DNA from: Larus michahellis | Lineage: Eukaryota > Chordata > Aves > Charadriiformes > Laridae | Assembly: GCF_964199755.1 (NCBI RefSeq) | Contig: NC_133899.1 | Location: forward strand, 28,561,446 to 28,625,445 | Length of the DNA stretch: 64,000 bases | Direction: 5' to 3' | Shown: positions 1 through 11,304 of the stretch, in pieces | How positions within the stretch are numbered: the first letter of the stretch is position 1 | Layout: every line of letters starts with the position of its first letter | Made by a program: the position numbers and the translations under genes | The notes under the pieces: model-generated | Databases searched by the model: none | What the model was told of the DNA's origin: nothing | What the model saw: the letters and a program-made list of their open reading frames with translations, nothing else

Positions 1-256
1 AATGTAACTCCAGTCCAAGGGACACTCTTTGTTAATATTTGTTCCCTGATAGCTAATCTAGATTAACTCCAGCTGTCATCCAAGTCTTTACTATATGCCC
101 ACTGAAGCCAATAGAAAGATTCCCATTAAATAATTCACATACTTTATAGAATTTCACTGGTTGTTCTTAAATATTGGGGAAAAATTCCCTCAAACATTGA
201 TGCAGGTTTAGCAAAAAGATCAAATCTAAGATCTAGATAAGTCTAACAATGCTTAC

Positions 257-366
257 TTCTTTTCTGAGAGAGCCAGCGTGTCTGTTTTTTTAAATTCCAG
301 GGTTTTTTCCAGTTGCTCACTTTCTTCTTTCAGCTTTGCTTTGAGAATTTCCTCATTAAATAGAGC
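257..366 (-). CDS. CCDC175: CCDC175 coding exon 6 (last exon in window)
   Basis: 110 nt, acceptor ATTTTTAG at 368-367 and donor GTAAGC after 257. It encodes ALFNEEILKAKLKEESEQLE and continues to LALSEK with two bases of the next codon. The following exon lies left of the window. Confidence 0.72.
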
Positions 367-3300
367 CTAAAAATATAACAGATTATGTCAAAACACATGA
401 AATTTCCCAAACAGCAAACAATGAATCCCTTTACTGCCACTGTATTTTTAAGATTTCATAACATCTGCATGAGACTCTACTATTTTCTAGCCACTCCGAA
501 ATTTCACAGTCAAAGTTAATACAGTCTACAAAGAAAGAATACTAAGGAAACAGTGGTTAAGGCTGTATTTATTGTATTTAATCACCAAAAGAGTTAGGTA
601 ATTGAGCAATGCAGGCTGATAATGAAAAGAAACTTTAAAAAATTAACCTATGAAATCTCTCATTTAAGGAAACCTCACTGCAGAGTCCACTCAGGTACCA
701 CTCTGGAATTTTTACAAACGTAATATTCATTCAGAAAGTAAGGACTTTTACTGGGAAGGCAGAAATGTTTCTAAGAGGCGCTGGCAAGAGTAGGGAAAAA
801 ATAATTTTTTACAGCTTCATTTGGTTCAACTCATTACACAAGTATTAGTTTTGCAGTACAGTTGCTTTCAGTAGAGCTAAGGTAACTCAGCGGATGTTAA
901 ACTCAATAGTCTTAATTAACTCTACAAGAAATCATAAAAGGAAAGAGGAAGACACTGATCTTTTCTTACTTTTGTCTGATAAGTTATCCTTGCAAAAAGG
1001 GAAAAGTAGTTCTAGAGTGGGCAGGGTTGAACTGCAAGCCCATATTAAATAGGTGGCAGACAGAGAAAGCCTAATTGTCTTTTAGCCCTATTAGCTTTGA
1101 CTTTCTAGATCCTGAGTCTCCTTTAGATTGCCATGTCCACCAGCGTGGAGTTACTTACACTGCTGAATGCATTCCCGGGCAGTTGAGCATAGTATAGTCT
1201 CCTTGCTTATTTTAGTTTCTACGACATTTTCCAGCACAAGCTCTTTAATAATATCTGAGCAGAGTCTTCTTTCCTAAATTTCTTCCCATTTCTTCCCCTT
1301 ACATCATAGTTTGCATTCACTAAATATCTGTTGATTGTCATTTCTCTTTTTCAGCTAGTCCTCCAACTAGCTCCACCAGAGGCATGTGCATGACTGGGAT
1401 TCAAGTCATCCTCCCACTGACTTTTTTTAATATTCCCTATAAGAATGTCCTGACAAATAAATTGACCAGCACAGTGGCCAACTGTTTCATTAAGCTGGTA
1501 AAACCAGCCTACATGGACTTCCTATTTTTGAAAGTGACTTTATAACCAAGTTAATAACGTCAGTCAATTAGACATCATGCAAGCTTATTTTTCGTCTTAA
1601 AAGGTAGGGGCTGCATTTGTCTATAAATTCGCCTCACTTTGACCAATTATGAAATTGAATTTTGATCTTTACACTAATGAATCAAAAAAATTTTATGTAT
1701 CACTTACCGTTGAATTCAGACTTATCAAATGCTGTAGGTCCAAAAATTTTGTGTTCAAGGTTTCAAATTCACGCTTTTTCTTGGAAGTGTTTGCTTCCTG
1801 AGTATCAAGGATTTTTTTAATTTCTCTGTTCTACATTAAAAATAATGCAATTGAGCATTGTGCATTGCTTAAAAATTTATATTAAAACATCCGAAACCTT
1901 CTAAAATTAAATGAGCACAAAATTTACACTGGAATAAAATAATTTTCTGCAAAAGCCACATCTATGTACCAAATGACCAAATTCTATAAGAAAAAGAAAC
2001 AGTAATTAATTAATATGCAAATCAGGACCTGATCTGTCAAAATTTCATGTGATTTTATTCCAGCGTAGGAACCTGATCATACTGTATTTTCTACTTGAAA
2101 ATTTTCTTTTAATGTGATCATCTGTTTTTCTGTTATCATTCAGAAAGGATATCAAATATACACAACTGAAAGTAGGGCAGAATATAAAAAACAGTACAAC
2201 CTTATCTCAGAACTTGCTGGAAAATATAGGTACCTCTATTTTAAGCAGTTCGCCTGGAGGGTTTGAAATCCCAGTGTATAGTTATTTGTCCCACAGTCGG
2301 TAAGAAGTATCAATACAGACATGACTTTCTGACGTGTGCTGCTAGAAAACAAATATCATATACCACGCAATTTTGATGTGTGCATATGTGTGTGTATATA
2401 TATGCACCACTGACACATAAGCACACATATACGGAAGTCAAAACAGTGTGCAGCCAATGACAAAGAGAGTCATTTTTCTGTTTGGCTGCTGTGGAGACAT
2501 ATGTTAGCCCCACAGGCGAAAGCTAAATGCAACATCTGGAATAACCTCTAAGGTCATTTCATTTTTGGCACTATATAACTACCTGTAAAACTGTGAAGTA
2601 CGTTTCAAAACTTTTACCTTTTCATACAATTCTTCTTTCTCTTTCTCAAGTTTACTCATTTTTTGAGCTATTTTTTCTTTCAATTCTTCAAATGCTGCTT
2701 TCGCCCTGATTATTTCTCTTTCTGTATCTCTTGTTTTATCACAAGCCTCAATTAAGAGAACATTTGTGTTAGCTTTTGTTGCCATTCTTTCATCCACCAA
2801 GTCTACTCTTTCTTTATACTGTGTCTGCAAGTATTCTTGTTCTTCACTGGGGGGAAAAAAAAAAAAAGAAAAAGATGAAAATTCTATTTCCTACCATTCA
2901 TTCAGATCACAGACTTGGTTCAGATATTTGTTGAAATGATTACTTGCCTATCCACACATTAGCGACTCAGTCTACTATGGCAGTATACATACCACAAAGC
3001 ATAACATGCACCAGTACCTGTGAGAAAGACCATCTAAGACCTTGCATTCCAATGAAATGGCTTTCAGTTATTTGCGTTACAACTTTTTCAAAGTTTTACT
3101 GATGTGATTATTTTCCACAAGTTTCATTAAAAATGGAACGGCTGCTTGCAAGCACGGAAAGAACAAAGCAAGCAGGCTTCCTCTAAGAAAATGCACTGTG
3201 ATTTATTTTTGAACAGCTCTAGCAGCGTGGCAGAAGGTGACAGTAACATGAAATCAGGCAAGGAGAAAACAAAAGTATCTATCTCCCAAGTCTCTGTATC

Positions 3301-6300
3301 CTCTTGGGGTAACTCTTGAAGAGGAAGATGGATCTCTAGCACAGTTACGGATTCAGAATTCCTTCCCCAGTTCTTTTTTTTTTTTGACGAAAACTATGAT
3401 TTTCATCTATAGTAGTTCCGTAATATTAATTGTTGAAAGAAAACTCTTTCTGCCAGTGTGAGAAGCAAAGCTCCAGACAGTTTTCCCTAAGAGAGCTTAT
3501 CAGGGTTACAGAGGGCAGGCAGCAGCAGGCAGGCTCTGCTGTTCAAGAAACAAGATCTTAAAAATCAGACTTGCTGCTGCAAACAAAGAGCTGCCTAGGA
3601 ACATTTGAGGCTAGTTGCAGCGGTGAGGGCCAAGCACTGCTCACCATGTTCTGAAAACATTTCAGGTCTCCTTAATCACTTCGACAGTATGGTTTTCCTT
3701 GTTCAAATGAATACACACCACAGTGCAGCATTCTGTCTTTCACACAGGATTTGCTTCTCATCCAGTAATTTAATTTCATCAGCAATGCTTTTCAATGCAG
3801 ATTGCAGCTGATTTATCTTAGCAGCACTGGATTCACGTGCAGCAGTAACAAGAGCTAAAAAATAAGTACAAAACATGCGGAAGCCTCTTAGCTACAAAAA
3901 GGAATATATGAGATAATGCCTTAAGGGATTGATCCATAATTTTTAATTCACTACTACTGGTACTGTCACCTGGTAAGGGATAGCTGTGATTCTAAGACAC
4001 TAACATCCCTGAAATCACACGTTATTTCAGTAGTTTAGTTTTACCACATTTTCCCTGAGTTACCTGCATTTTTCAGTAAGAAGCCTGCTGTGTTCTCACA
4101 GAACAATTGCTCTTTTTCATACTATATGTCTAAGAATTTCCTTAGACATATAGTGAACTGATAAAATCTATTCCTTTCCCCCCCAAAAAATCTTCTGCAC
4201 AACCAGCTCTGGCAGCCGCAGACAAGGAGCAGGATCACCTTGCTTGAAATTCAACAGCATTTCTCCCAGAAGAGCCACCATTGCGTGGAAGTGAAGAGCC
4301 TGCATGAAGAGGCACTGTGGTTAAAGCTTTTCTGTGCAGAGGTGTTGTACTACAGCACCTTTGCAGCTTCTGAGATAACAGTCACATTAGTGTACATCCA
4401 CCCATGCAAAACACTTTGGCAGTGCAGAATGGGAGCAGCTAGCATAAAAAATCGACTAACTGCACAGCAAACGTGCTATAGGCAGAGAGAAGGTGACGGA
4501 GGAAACTTGGAGGCGGGGGCGGGAAGGAAAAAAGAAAACCTCTGGCTGCTGTTTCATGATGAATCCAAAGCTGATCTAACTCCGTAGTACTCCAAAAGTA
4601 GTCTTGCTGTCCTGGCCATCTTGCCACATTGCCATCTCTCCTCCTGTGCCACCACTACTAGTAATACAGCCTCATGGTTAGCCAGATAAAGAACTCCAAC
4701 TCCCTTGCTTCTCCCAAAAGGAAGAAATCCTAACATTCACCTAGATCAGCTCCCTTTGCTTTGTGACTACAGTGCAAACAGAAGGGTAGTAGTAGAATAT
4801 GGGTTGGTCATCTTAAATGTGAAGCCATACCTGAGGAAAAAAAAAAGAGAAATAGAGCTCACACTTTATTTTCATCCAGATAGATACCTACATTTGAGAT
4901 AAAGCTTTAGCCTCCCTTCGTAGCCAGTGGAGAGAAAGAGGCACTTCAAGTTCATTGTTCTTCTGACTCGCTTTAAACATCTATTCTAGGGTGAGATGAA
5001 TCATACCTAGATGTGCCTCTCTCTCTCTCTTTACGGTCTAAAAGAGACAGCTGATAAGCATTTGGTCAGGTGAACCCCACCCAAAAGTAATGTCACATCA
5101 GATAAGCGTTATTAACCCTACTTCACAAAGAGAGAACTTTCAGCACAGAGCACTCAAATGCTCCATCTCAAGCATCAGAGAAAGGCTGTAGCATGGCTGG
5201 GATCAGAACTGAATGCTGCAGTTTGCCAGTCATTCTCCCAGTGCTTATGCACAGTCCTTTGTGAAGATATCTCTCATTTACACTCTCACGTGAGAGAAAA
5301 ATCCCTCACAGTATCATACAGCAGCAAACACCTATCTTCCTTCATTAATAAGTTACTATTGAAAGTGATTTACCTTTAGCAGTAAGATTGATTTTATAGA
5401 CTACTTCAAACTGTTTAAACACATAGAAAATTCAATTCTTTTGGTTATGGGTTTTTTTTCAGAGCTGGTTAAGTCAGTACTACCTGTCATCTCTGCAATA
5501 ATCTCTCCTGGAAATTTCTGTATTCTGAAGCGAAGATTGCTGTTTTTTATAGTTTCCTCTTCTAGGCATTCAAGGGTATGCCTGCGAATTTCTTCCTGAC
5601 AATTAAAAAATCCACAAGTGAGAACCAAGTAACACAACAACAGATGAAAAAGCACTTCTTCCTTACAAAACCATTATTTCATATTTTTTTAGTTAGTTGA
5701 TACTGGGTATTTTCCATGCCTAGATATATCATTCCTCTTGCTCATCCTTGCTGTCTTTCCTCCTCCTTTTACGGGTAGCTGACCAAACCTATGGAGCTCC
5801 AGGAACTGTTGGCTTCTGACTTCTAAATCTTCAGGAAGCTGTTGCCCACATCGCTGCTACAAAAGCTGTGCTAGCAGGGAAGGTCTCAGCTGTCAGCGTC
5901 TGCCATTGTGCATGAAGGGTGTTATTCTAGCAGCAGAAGACCTCATTTCCCCGTGGCCTGAAGCTGCACTGAAGAAGGGGGACTCTAGCTGACCTTGAGA
6001 CACACTAGAAAGACATCATCTGATTCATGGGTAATGGTACGGGAAGGGTCACTTGGAGAGTGATGGTGAAGCAAGAGAAAACAGACTGTACTGGTTGCGG
6101 GAGGAGCCCTCAAACAACTGACTCCCCCAGTCTGTATGACTGAGAATTGCAGGTGGGTTAGTGAAGCCCCAGATGTCTGGGAAAAGTAATCAGTTCTTAA
6201 GTGGATGTTGACCTTGGCATCACAACTAATACATAAAACCAATCCTATCATTCTCCTTCAGTTTTGCTAGCAGTTACAATCACCAGCTGAGACGCTGTGG

Positions 6301-7561
6301 GAAGAAAGGGACTGTTGAATTTTACTGCCTACAGCGCAAATTCTGTATGCATGCATATAAATCACTCTCATTTCCTTGGGAAGATGAAATATTTAGAGGT
6401 GCAAAATACAGGTGTAAAAGGTTTTAATTTCATATGGGTTACATCCTCAATTAGCTGAAGGGAAGGAAAGGAAAGGAAAGGAAAGGAAAAAGAAAACAGA
6501 TTTATGATTTCAGCATGTTACGTAAAACACTCATCTGATAGACTAATGCAGAGTTGGTAGATGCCTACTGAAGGAGAAAGGAAAGTTTACAAGATTTACA
6601 CCTAACTAGACAAATACATTGTGCAGATACTTTTAAAATACCTTCTGTTTGAAGCCATTCTCCCTTTAATGGCTTCAGAGGTCTTACAGCAAAAGTTAGC
6701 TATCTATGAACAGCTACCCTCAGCTCGTAATTGCTGTAAGGTCTCTTATTATCACACACAGCCCAGTTGTTTCAAGGAAAGACAAGTTGTTAAAAAAAAA
6801 TCCCTTTGCACCTAGTCATAGGGCAAACCACCTACCTGCTGAACTCCGTACCATCTGCTGAATGATAAGTGGGTGTATCCTCACAGCAGCCCGTAGAGGG
6901 GAGCATTATTTTTCTCCCTTGCACCAACAGCATTAAAACCCTTATGACGTCAAAAGCTCTATACAAGTAGACCTCTGCCTTCATGTGATTTTTGTGATGC
7001 TCCTACTAAGTTGCTGTAGGTTCAGAGCTTACACCTCTTGCACAAAAGCAAACTATGAAGATGCAATAGAGTTGGGAACAGAACTTCAACCTTAAGTCAC
7101 AATTTACCGCTGAGCATAAGACCATCCTTCTTTTTACTTCAACAGAAGTCTGGGCACTCCTTAAATTTCACTACCTCTAGTATAAATGGCATGTACTGTT
7201 CCCCCATTAAAACACCAGCAGGTGAGCTAAGGCTTGGATCAGCTGGGTGATCTATATGATTCAGGTTGGTTTGTTCTATCACAGACAAACTTCTGCAGGC
7301 AGCAAAGTGTATGCAAGCACCCACCAATTTCACTCCAAACTGCCTCTCTCTCTCTCTCAAGGTAGAATATAACTCACACAAGAGAACACTTCTAATAATA
7401 CAACCGTAGAAGATTAATTTCATGGTTACCAACTAACTCTCCCATATATTTGAAACTAAGTATTAGATTTTTCTTACCAATTTCTTAATAGCAGCAATAG
7501 TATCTTCAAGACACTGCACAATTTCCCCACTGAATGCAGTCTTCATTTTTCAAGTATTTTT
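257..7561 (-). CDS. CCDC175: CCDC175-like coiled-coil protein gene, 5' part (six coding exons, partial at left edge)
   Basis: Coding exons in transcript order are 7546-7478, 5595-5484, 3854-3719, 2846-2618, 1830-1708 and 366-257. All have AG/GT borders and the phases join without a frame break, giving about 260 residues before the window ends. The protein starts MKTAFSGEIVQCLEDT and from about residue 60 is almost continuous charged heptad-like sequence (for example KLEKEKEELYEK), so a long coiled coil with no enzyme motif. The identification rests on this composition and on synteny: in human 14q23.1 CCDC175 lies just 3' of RTN1 in the same orientation, exactly as here. The human protein is, from memory, about 790 residues, so roughly a third is visible. 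Its molecular role is poorly known and I infer none. An in-frame TGA six bases before the ATG supports this start. Another coiled-coil gene cannot be excluded without a search. Confidence 0.75.
367..1707. other. CCDC175 intron 5
   Basis: AT-rich intron of 1.34 kb between exons 6 and 5. I see no further exon, no recognisable transposon and only short homopolymer runs. Confidence 0.6.
1708..1830 (-). CDS. CCDC175: CCDC175 coding exon 5
   Basis: 123 nt, exactly 41 codons, phase 0 at both ends. Acceptor is TTTAATGTAG and donor GTAAGT after ACG. It encodes NREIKKILDTQEANTSKKK and then a hydrophobic/charged heptad pattern (FETLNTKFLDLQHLISLN), continuing the coiled coil. Confidence 0.75.
1831..2617. 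other. CCDC175 intron 4
   Basis: AT-rich intron of 0.79 kb. A short TG/TA alternating stretch lies near 2384-2404. The ORF at 2310-2513 overlaps it and has no coding character. Confidence 0.55.
2618..2846 (-). CDS. CCDC175: CCDC175 coding exon 4
   Basis: 229 nt, acceptor TTCCCCCCAG at 2848-2847 and donor GTAAAA after 2618. It encodes residues 107-182, opening EEQEYLQTQYKERVDLVDER and ending in a very Glu/Lys-rich segment (KMSKLEKEKEELYEK) typical of a long parallel coiled coil. It is the largest of the visible exons and the clearest coding signal in the gene. Confidence 0.8.
2847..3718. other. CCDC175 intron 3
   Basis: 0.87-kb intron with an A-rich tract directly upstream of the exon 4 acceptor on the plus strand (2857-2869) and a T run at 3374-3384. 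Nothing else was recognised. Confidence 0.55.
3719..3854 (-). CDS. CCDC175: CCDC175 coding exon 3
   Basis: Acceptor TTTTTTAG at 3856-3855. It encodes residues 61-105 (ALVTAARESSAAKINQLQ and onward), a coiled-coil stretch rich in Lys, Glu and Leu. The 3' border is ambiguous: donor GTGTGT after 3719 is preferred, but GTGGTG three bases earlier keeps the same phase and would drop one residue. Both join correctly to exon 4. Confidence 0.7.
4121..4154. repeat. Perfect inverted repeat: 14-bp stem, 6-nt loop
   Basis: The left arm ACTATATGTCTAAG (4121-4134) is repeated exactly as its reverse complement at 4141-4154, separated by AATTTC. The next outward pair does not match, so the stem is 14 bp. It lies in CCDC175 intron 2. 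It could be a hairpin-forming relic, a templated (template-switch) mutation or a miniature element; its function is unknown. Confidence 0.95.
5090..5275 (-). repeat. Ancient MIR-like SINE fragment (antisense)
   Basis: The plus strand reads, in order, a CCCNNNTTCACA block, a GCACAGAG block, GGCTGTAGCATGGCTGGGAT and AGAACTGAA. These follow the reverse complement of the MIR core (ATTTTACAG, GGCACAGAG, GTGGCAGAGCTGGGAT, GAACCCAG). The copy is strongly diverged, as expected of an amniote-age SINE. A repeat-library alignment would confirm it. Confidence 0.5.
5484..5595 (-). CDS. CCDC175: CCDC175 coding exon 2
   Basis: 112 nt, acceptor TTGTCAG and donor GTAGTA. It encodes residues 24-60, beginning EEIRRHTLECLEEET, and carries one base of codon 61. 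It enters in phase 0 and leaves in phase 1, matching the neighbouring exons. The open frame continues into the intron without a homologous look. Confidence 0.75.
6458..6490 (+). repeat. (GGAAA)n microsatellite
   Basis: About five tandem GGAAA units followed by an A-rich tail, in intron 1 of CCDC175. Confidence 0.9.
6865..7090 (-). repeat. Possible degenerate MIR-like fragment (antisense)
   Basis: CCTCACAGCAGCCC followed by GAGG, then ATTATTTTTCTCCC, then at distance GAGTTGGGAACAGAACTT. The order resembles the antisense MIR 3' half and core. The match is weak and patchy. Confidence 0.3.
7478..7561 (-). CDS. CCDC175: CCDC175 first coding exon with start codon
   Basis: ATG lies at 7546-7544 and the exon ends TTG at 7478 before donor GTAAGA, encoding residues 1-23. 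Fifteen bases upstream of the ATG is a convincing splice acceptor (pyrimidine-rich tract ending CATTTAG at 7562). The exon therefore probably starts at 7561 and is preceded by a noncoding exon further right. The TGA in frame between acceptor and ATG rules out an upstream coding extension through this exon. Confidence 0.7.
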
Positions 7562-8616
7562 CTAAATGAAAAATACAGTGAAATTAAAATGTATAGGTTT
7601 TAAGCTTGAGATATTGCTCTATTGTTCTGCAAGAATTATTCTGAAAGGGAATGATTTATTTTTTAATTATTTGCTAAATCTGTTTTCCCTTGTTCTAAAG
7701 TAGGTCAGTATCTTTCACACTTCTCCTCCTCCTCCTCCTGGTGCACAGAAAAGGCAGATGCCCAAGTGGCATGTGAAGTCCCAGGACGTGGTAAAATTTT
7801 CAGTCGCAAAATGCTTCCAACTTAAATTCTGCTGAATTAATCTTTTAAGAGTCATTCAGAGAAGTTTACACATGTTATTAAAATGAAGTAAAAGCTGTGG
7901 ATTGAAATAATTTCCCTTTAATCAGGGTGTAGCTAATCTTTACAGTTTTTTCCAAGCAGTCATGGCTTCATTATGTCTCTTTCCAACCCAAAATACCAAT
8001 CCGGATTCATCAAAGCCTGAAGTGAGATTTACATTACTCCAGAAGCTACTCTTTGTTATATTAATTAAATTTACTTTAGCTTGAGATGGAATAATAATTG
8101 AAAGGATTTAAATTAATCCAAAAGATTATTGTACCTGTTACAGTGGCATGAAATTTTTTTATAACCTGGTTTTGTAACAGAGACTAAATCCTCATGGGGC
8201 GGGGAAGAAAATTCATAATCCAAGCATAAGTGAATTTGTAGCGAAGACGAGGCACTCAGCCAGCTGAGATGAGAGCTCTGTTTTTAATTTGACCTAATAA
8301 CTTGTTTGAAAACTAGCAGCTGTCCCATTTCACTAGGATCTTTATCTGGAGTTGGTGGGAACAAAGGCCAGAAGTAGCTGCTACCTCTGCCGTAGCAGCC
8401 CACGTTCAGGCCTGATGATGATCACCTACCAGTACGGCATTTTCTGTGAGATATCAGCGTGAGAGATGTCAGAAAACAAACTCATATACCCAGCAAATAG
8501 CAGGGTGGGTGGCATAAGAGCAGAATTTGACCCAGCTTCACCAATTAGTAGTAGTTCCAGATAATTATTTCTAATGATAGCAGTCTGAAATCACAGTCTT
8601 TTTACCACCTTCAAAT
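7562..8616. other. Region upstream of CCDC175 coding exon 1, no feature recognised
   Basis: AT-rich DNA with a short (CTC)n run (7726-7740). It has no CpG clustering and no convincing core promoter next to the ATG. This fits the idea that the CCDC175 start site is further away. Confidence 0.5.
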
Positions 8617-9105
8617 CACAGAACAGAATCATAGAACCATAGAACTGTTTGGGTTGGAAAAGACCTTTAAGATCATACAGTCCAACCATTAACCTGACAC
8701 TGCCAGCTCCACCACTAAACCATTTTCCTACATGCCACGTCTACACGTTTAAAATATCTCTAGGCACGTGCCTTAACCACTTCCCTGGGCAGCCTGTTCC
8801 AATGCTTGATAACCCTTTCCATGAAGAAATTTTTCCTAATATCCAATCTAAAACACCCCTGGTGCAACTTGAGGCTGTTTCCTCTCATCCTATCGCTTGT
8901 TAGTTGGGAAAAGGGACCGACCCTCACCTCGCCACAGCCTCCTTTCAGGTAGCTGTAAGACAGCGATAAGGTCTCCCCTCAGCTTCCTTTTCTCCAGGCT
9001 AAACAACACCAGCTCCCTCAGCCGCTCTGACTTGTTCTCTAGACCCTTCACCAGCTTTGTTGCCCTTCTGCCAACAGAACTATGAGCTATTTTCCTCAGA
9101 AACAT
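8617..9105 (-). mobile_element. CR1 LINE 3' end (truncated copy, antisense)
   Basis: On the minus strand this reads through the typical CR1 3' end: a TTTCTTCATGGAAAGGGTT block, GGAACAGGCTGCCCAGGGAA, the TTGGACT...GATCTTAAAGGTC block, TTCCAACCCAAA, and then the terminal repeats CTATGGTTCTATGATTCTG. It is 5'-truncated at about 9105, as nearly all CR1 copies are. The terminus is well preserved, so this is not one of the oldest copies. The ORFs on either strand here are parts of the repeat. Confidence 0.92.
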
Positions 9106-9480
9106 AAAATTTAAGGCATATTGTGCATAAATGAAAATCCATGTTAAAGCCTAATTTAAGTTCTGCTTGTGAACACTTTTTTTCTAGTCCTTTAGGTCTT
9201 CCCTCTTCCAGACCCCCTCTTGATTTCTTTTTATCTATTTGATTTTCTCTTCTCTTTTGTGCTTACACTTGCTCTCTCAAAATCTGTATTTCCTAGATGA
9301 AACTTCTCCTTCAGAAAAATGTTGCAATAAAGTTTTCAGATATATTCAGTTTCCTCCTATGCTTGTCATTAAACCAAAACTAAATGCCACTAAATGCCAC
9401 TGGTGAAGTATAGGTTTCCCAAATACAGGTTTTTTATACAAAAAAAGATCCCTTTGAAAATCTTGCCTTTTTTTTCCTAC
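9106..9480. other. Intergenic, no feature recognised
   Basis: AT-rich sequence with T- and A-rich runs. An 11-bp unit CTAAATGCCAC is tandemly duplicated near 9380-9401. Confidence 0.5.
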
Positions 9481-9484
9481 AGGC

Positions 9485-10010
9485 TGCTCCAAAATTTAGC
9501 CTTTTGTGCCTCTCTCTCTACTGCCAAAACTCTTCTCCTAATCAAACCCTTACGCCTTTTAAAAGTGGCATAAAAATCAAAGTACCTTATATGACAAATG
9601 ACAGCTATTCATTTTCCATCCTTCCTGGCCTCTCTCATTCAGTGCCATAGGCGCAAACTTCTGGCTCCAGAACAGCATCAGTTCATCCTCCCTTGCACTC
9701 CACATCCTCAAAAACTATAAAGTCACTGCTATGTCCCACCTGAAATCCCTCCTCAACCCCCCTGCCTCCTTTGGGCATGGGATGAACTGCACCCTGACAG
9801 TGGCAGGGAGGTCAGAGTACTGAGACCACAGACATTTACTGGTGAAGTGTTTCCACATCATCTTAGATCTCATACTACAGCTTATGTCACCCCAAGCCAT
9901 TTGTCTCATCTGCGTATGCCTTTTTTCTGACCTTTAGGTTATAAGCTCTTTGAGGGACATTACATTTGTGCAGCCTTCAAAACCAAGCTGTTGAGATAGT
10001 GCCGTGCAAC
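9485..10010 (+). repeat. Possible ancient L2/L3-type LINE remnant (3' part)
   Basis: Several short blocks appear in the order of an L2-type LINE 3' end: CTACTGCCAAAACTCTTCTC, CCTGGCCTCTCTC, CACCTGAAATCCCTCCTC and, close to the end, TTATAAGCTCTTTGAGGGAC, which resembles the conserved L2 tail TGTAAGCTCCTTGAGGGCAG. Divergence is high and the open frames are broken. A profile search is needed to name the family. Confidence 0.4.
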
Positions 10011-11304
10011 CAATCTCAAAGGCAACACAGAAGCTCAGGCCCTAGTTCCATACAGTCCTTAGTCTGACAGCTGAGGCCTCCAGAAGTGAATATGTTACGA
10101 TATACATCCATAACCACAAGCTGTGCCCAGTCCTGCCTATTTATAAGAGAAGAGTTTTGTTAGACAGGAATAACTTTCCATTACAGTTAAACAGATTTGA
10201 CAGCAAGTTTTGAATGTTCTGAAATTGGAAAATTTGAAATGATAACCAGAGGCAGTGTCCCCCAGCGTGGAATCCATCCCTCGAGTCTGCTCAACCTTAA
10301 TACACGTATGCGCCTTCCTCTCAAAGGACGGTATTTTAGAGCCAATAAAACTTGTTTGAAATATATCTCCTGGTACTTAGTTTATTTGGTGCTTTTTCTC
10401 TTGCTAACTTTACTACTCACAGCACAATTTTCTCACTTACACTTGAAGCAACCTTCTCTTGCATCATGATTAATCTTCCCTTCTAAAGCAAATTTATTCT
10501 GGTTTTAGTCATTGCTTCATCTCCTTCACGAAGGCCTTCGCACCAAGCTGCTGATTGCTCAGTTGTTCCAGTTTTGCATCTCTGTAATCCATCCAGCTAC
10601 CCTGAAGGCAGGCTGTATTTCTTACAAGAGACACAGTGATAAATGTGATTCTATAGGTCTCATTAATCTTCCAAGAAGGCCCAATAGCTCCATCAGCAGG
10701 TTCTTGTCTCATATGGCCCAGGAAAATATTAACATTCAAGACAATTCAAGGGCTTCTAACCTGTCAAGACCTGAAAGGAATGAATTTGTGCTTTAAGCAT
10801 ATTTAAAATTTCCTTCTTCTTTCAAATACTGTGACACATGCTCACTTCAGAGGCTGAGGGGACCACAGCAAGCATTTGTCTCGCACCACCTGCCACAACT
10901 CCTGAACCACCGTGTAAAGTGTGTTTGCTTTCTTAATATGTCACCAGCCTTGTAGTGGAAGGAGGATTTTTCTCAGTGCTGCCCTACAATGTCAGCGCTG
11001 TTGATAGTGAGGAGGTTTGTGTTACAGGTAGACTGCAGCTGTCCAAGAAAAGTCTTTTTTAAGCAAGGTTTCCAGAAACAAGATATAGTAGAAAGGCTTG
11101 ATGAGGAAAAACCGTAGACATCTTCACATAAGTGCTTGCCAAAAAGTCTTGGGAGTCCCACAGAGGAACCAGATGGCCCCATATGTGATAATAAACCCAA
11201 AAAGACAAGGAGGAAATGCATTAATAACCATGGCAGCCATCCCATTTAGAAACACACGACCTACACGCAGCCCTTCCCCACCAAACGCTTGTAGTGACTC
11301 TTAC
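10011..11304. other. Intergenic; minus-strand splice donor at its right border
   Basis: No transposon or gene recognised. Open frames on both strands around 10509-10796 have no family look. The right border is a very good minus-strand donor, AAG|GTAAGA (exon side 11305). Confidence 0.45.

Larger units (their letters stand above)
3855..5483. other. CCDC175 intron 2
   Basis: 1.63-kb intron containing a perfect inverted repeat at 4121-4154, a short (CT)n run at 5017-5030 and an antisense MIR-like SINE at about 5090-5275. The overlapping ORFs at 4240-4740 show no family resemblance. Confidence 0.55.
5596..7477. other. CCDC175 intron 1 (between coding exons 1 and 2)
   Basis: 1.88-kb intron. It holds a GGAAA microsatellite (6458-6490), a possible degenerate MIR-like fragment near 6865-7090 and a (CT)n run at 7341-7358. 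No extra exon was recognised; exons 1 and 2 join in phase. Confidence 0.55.
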
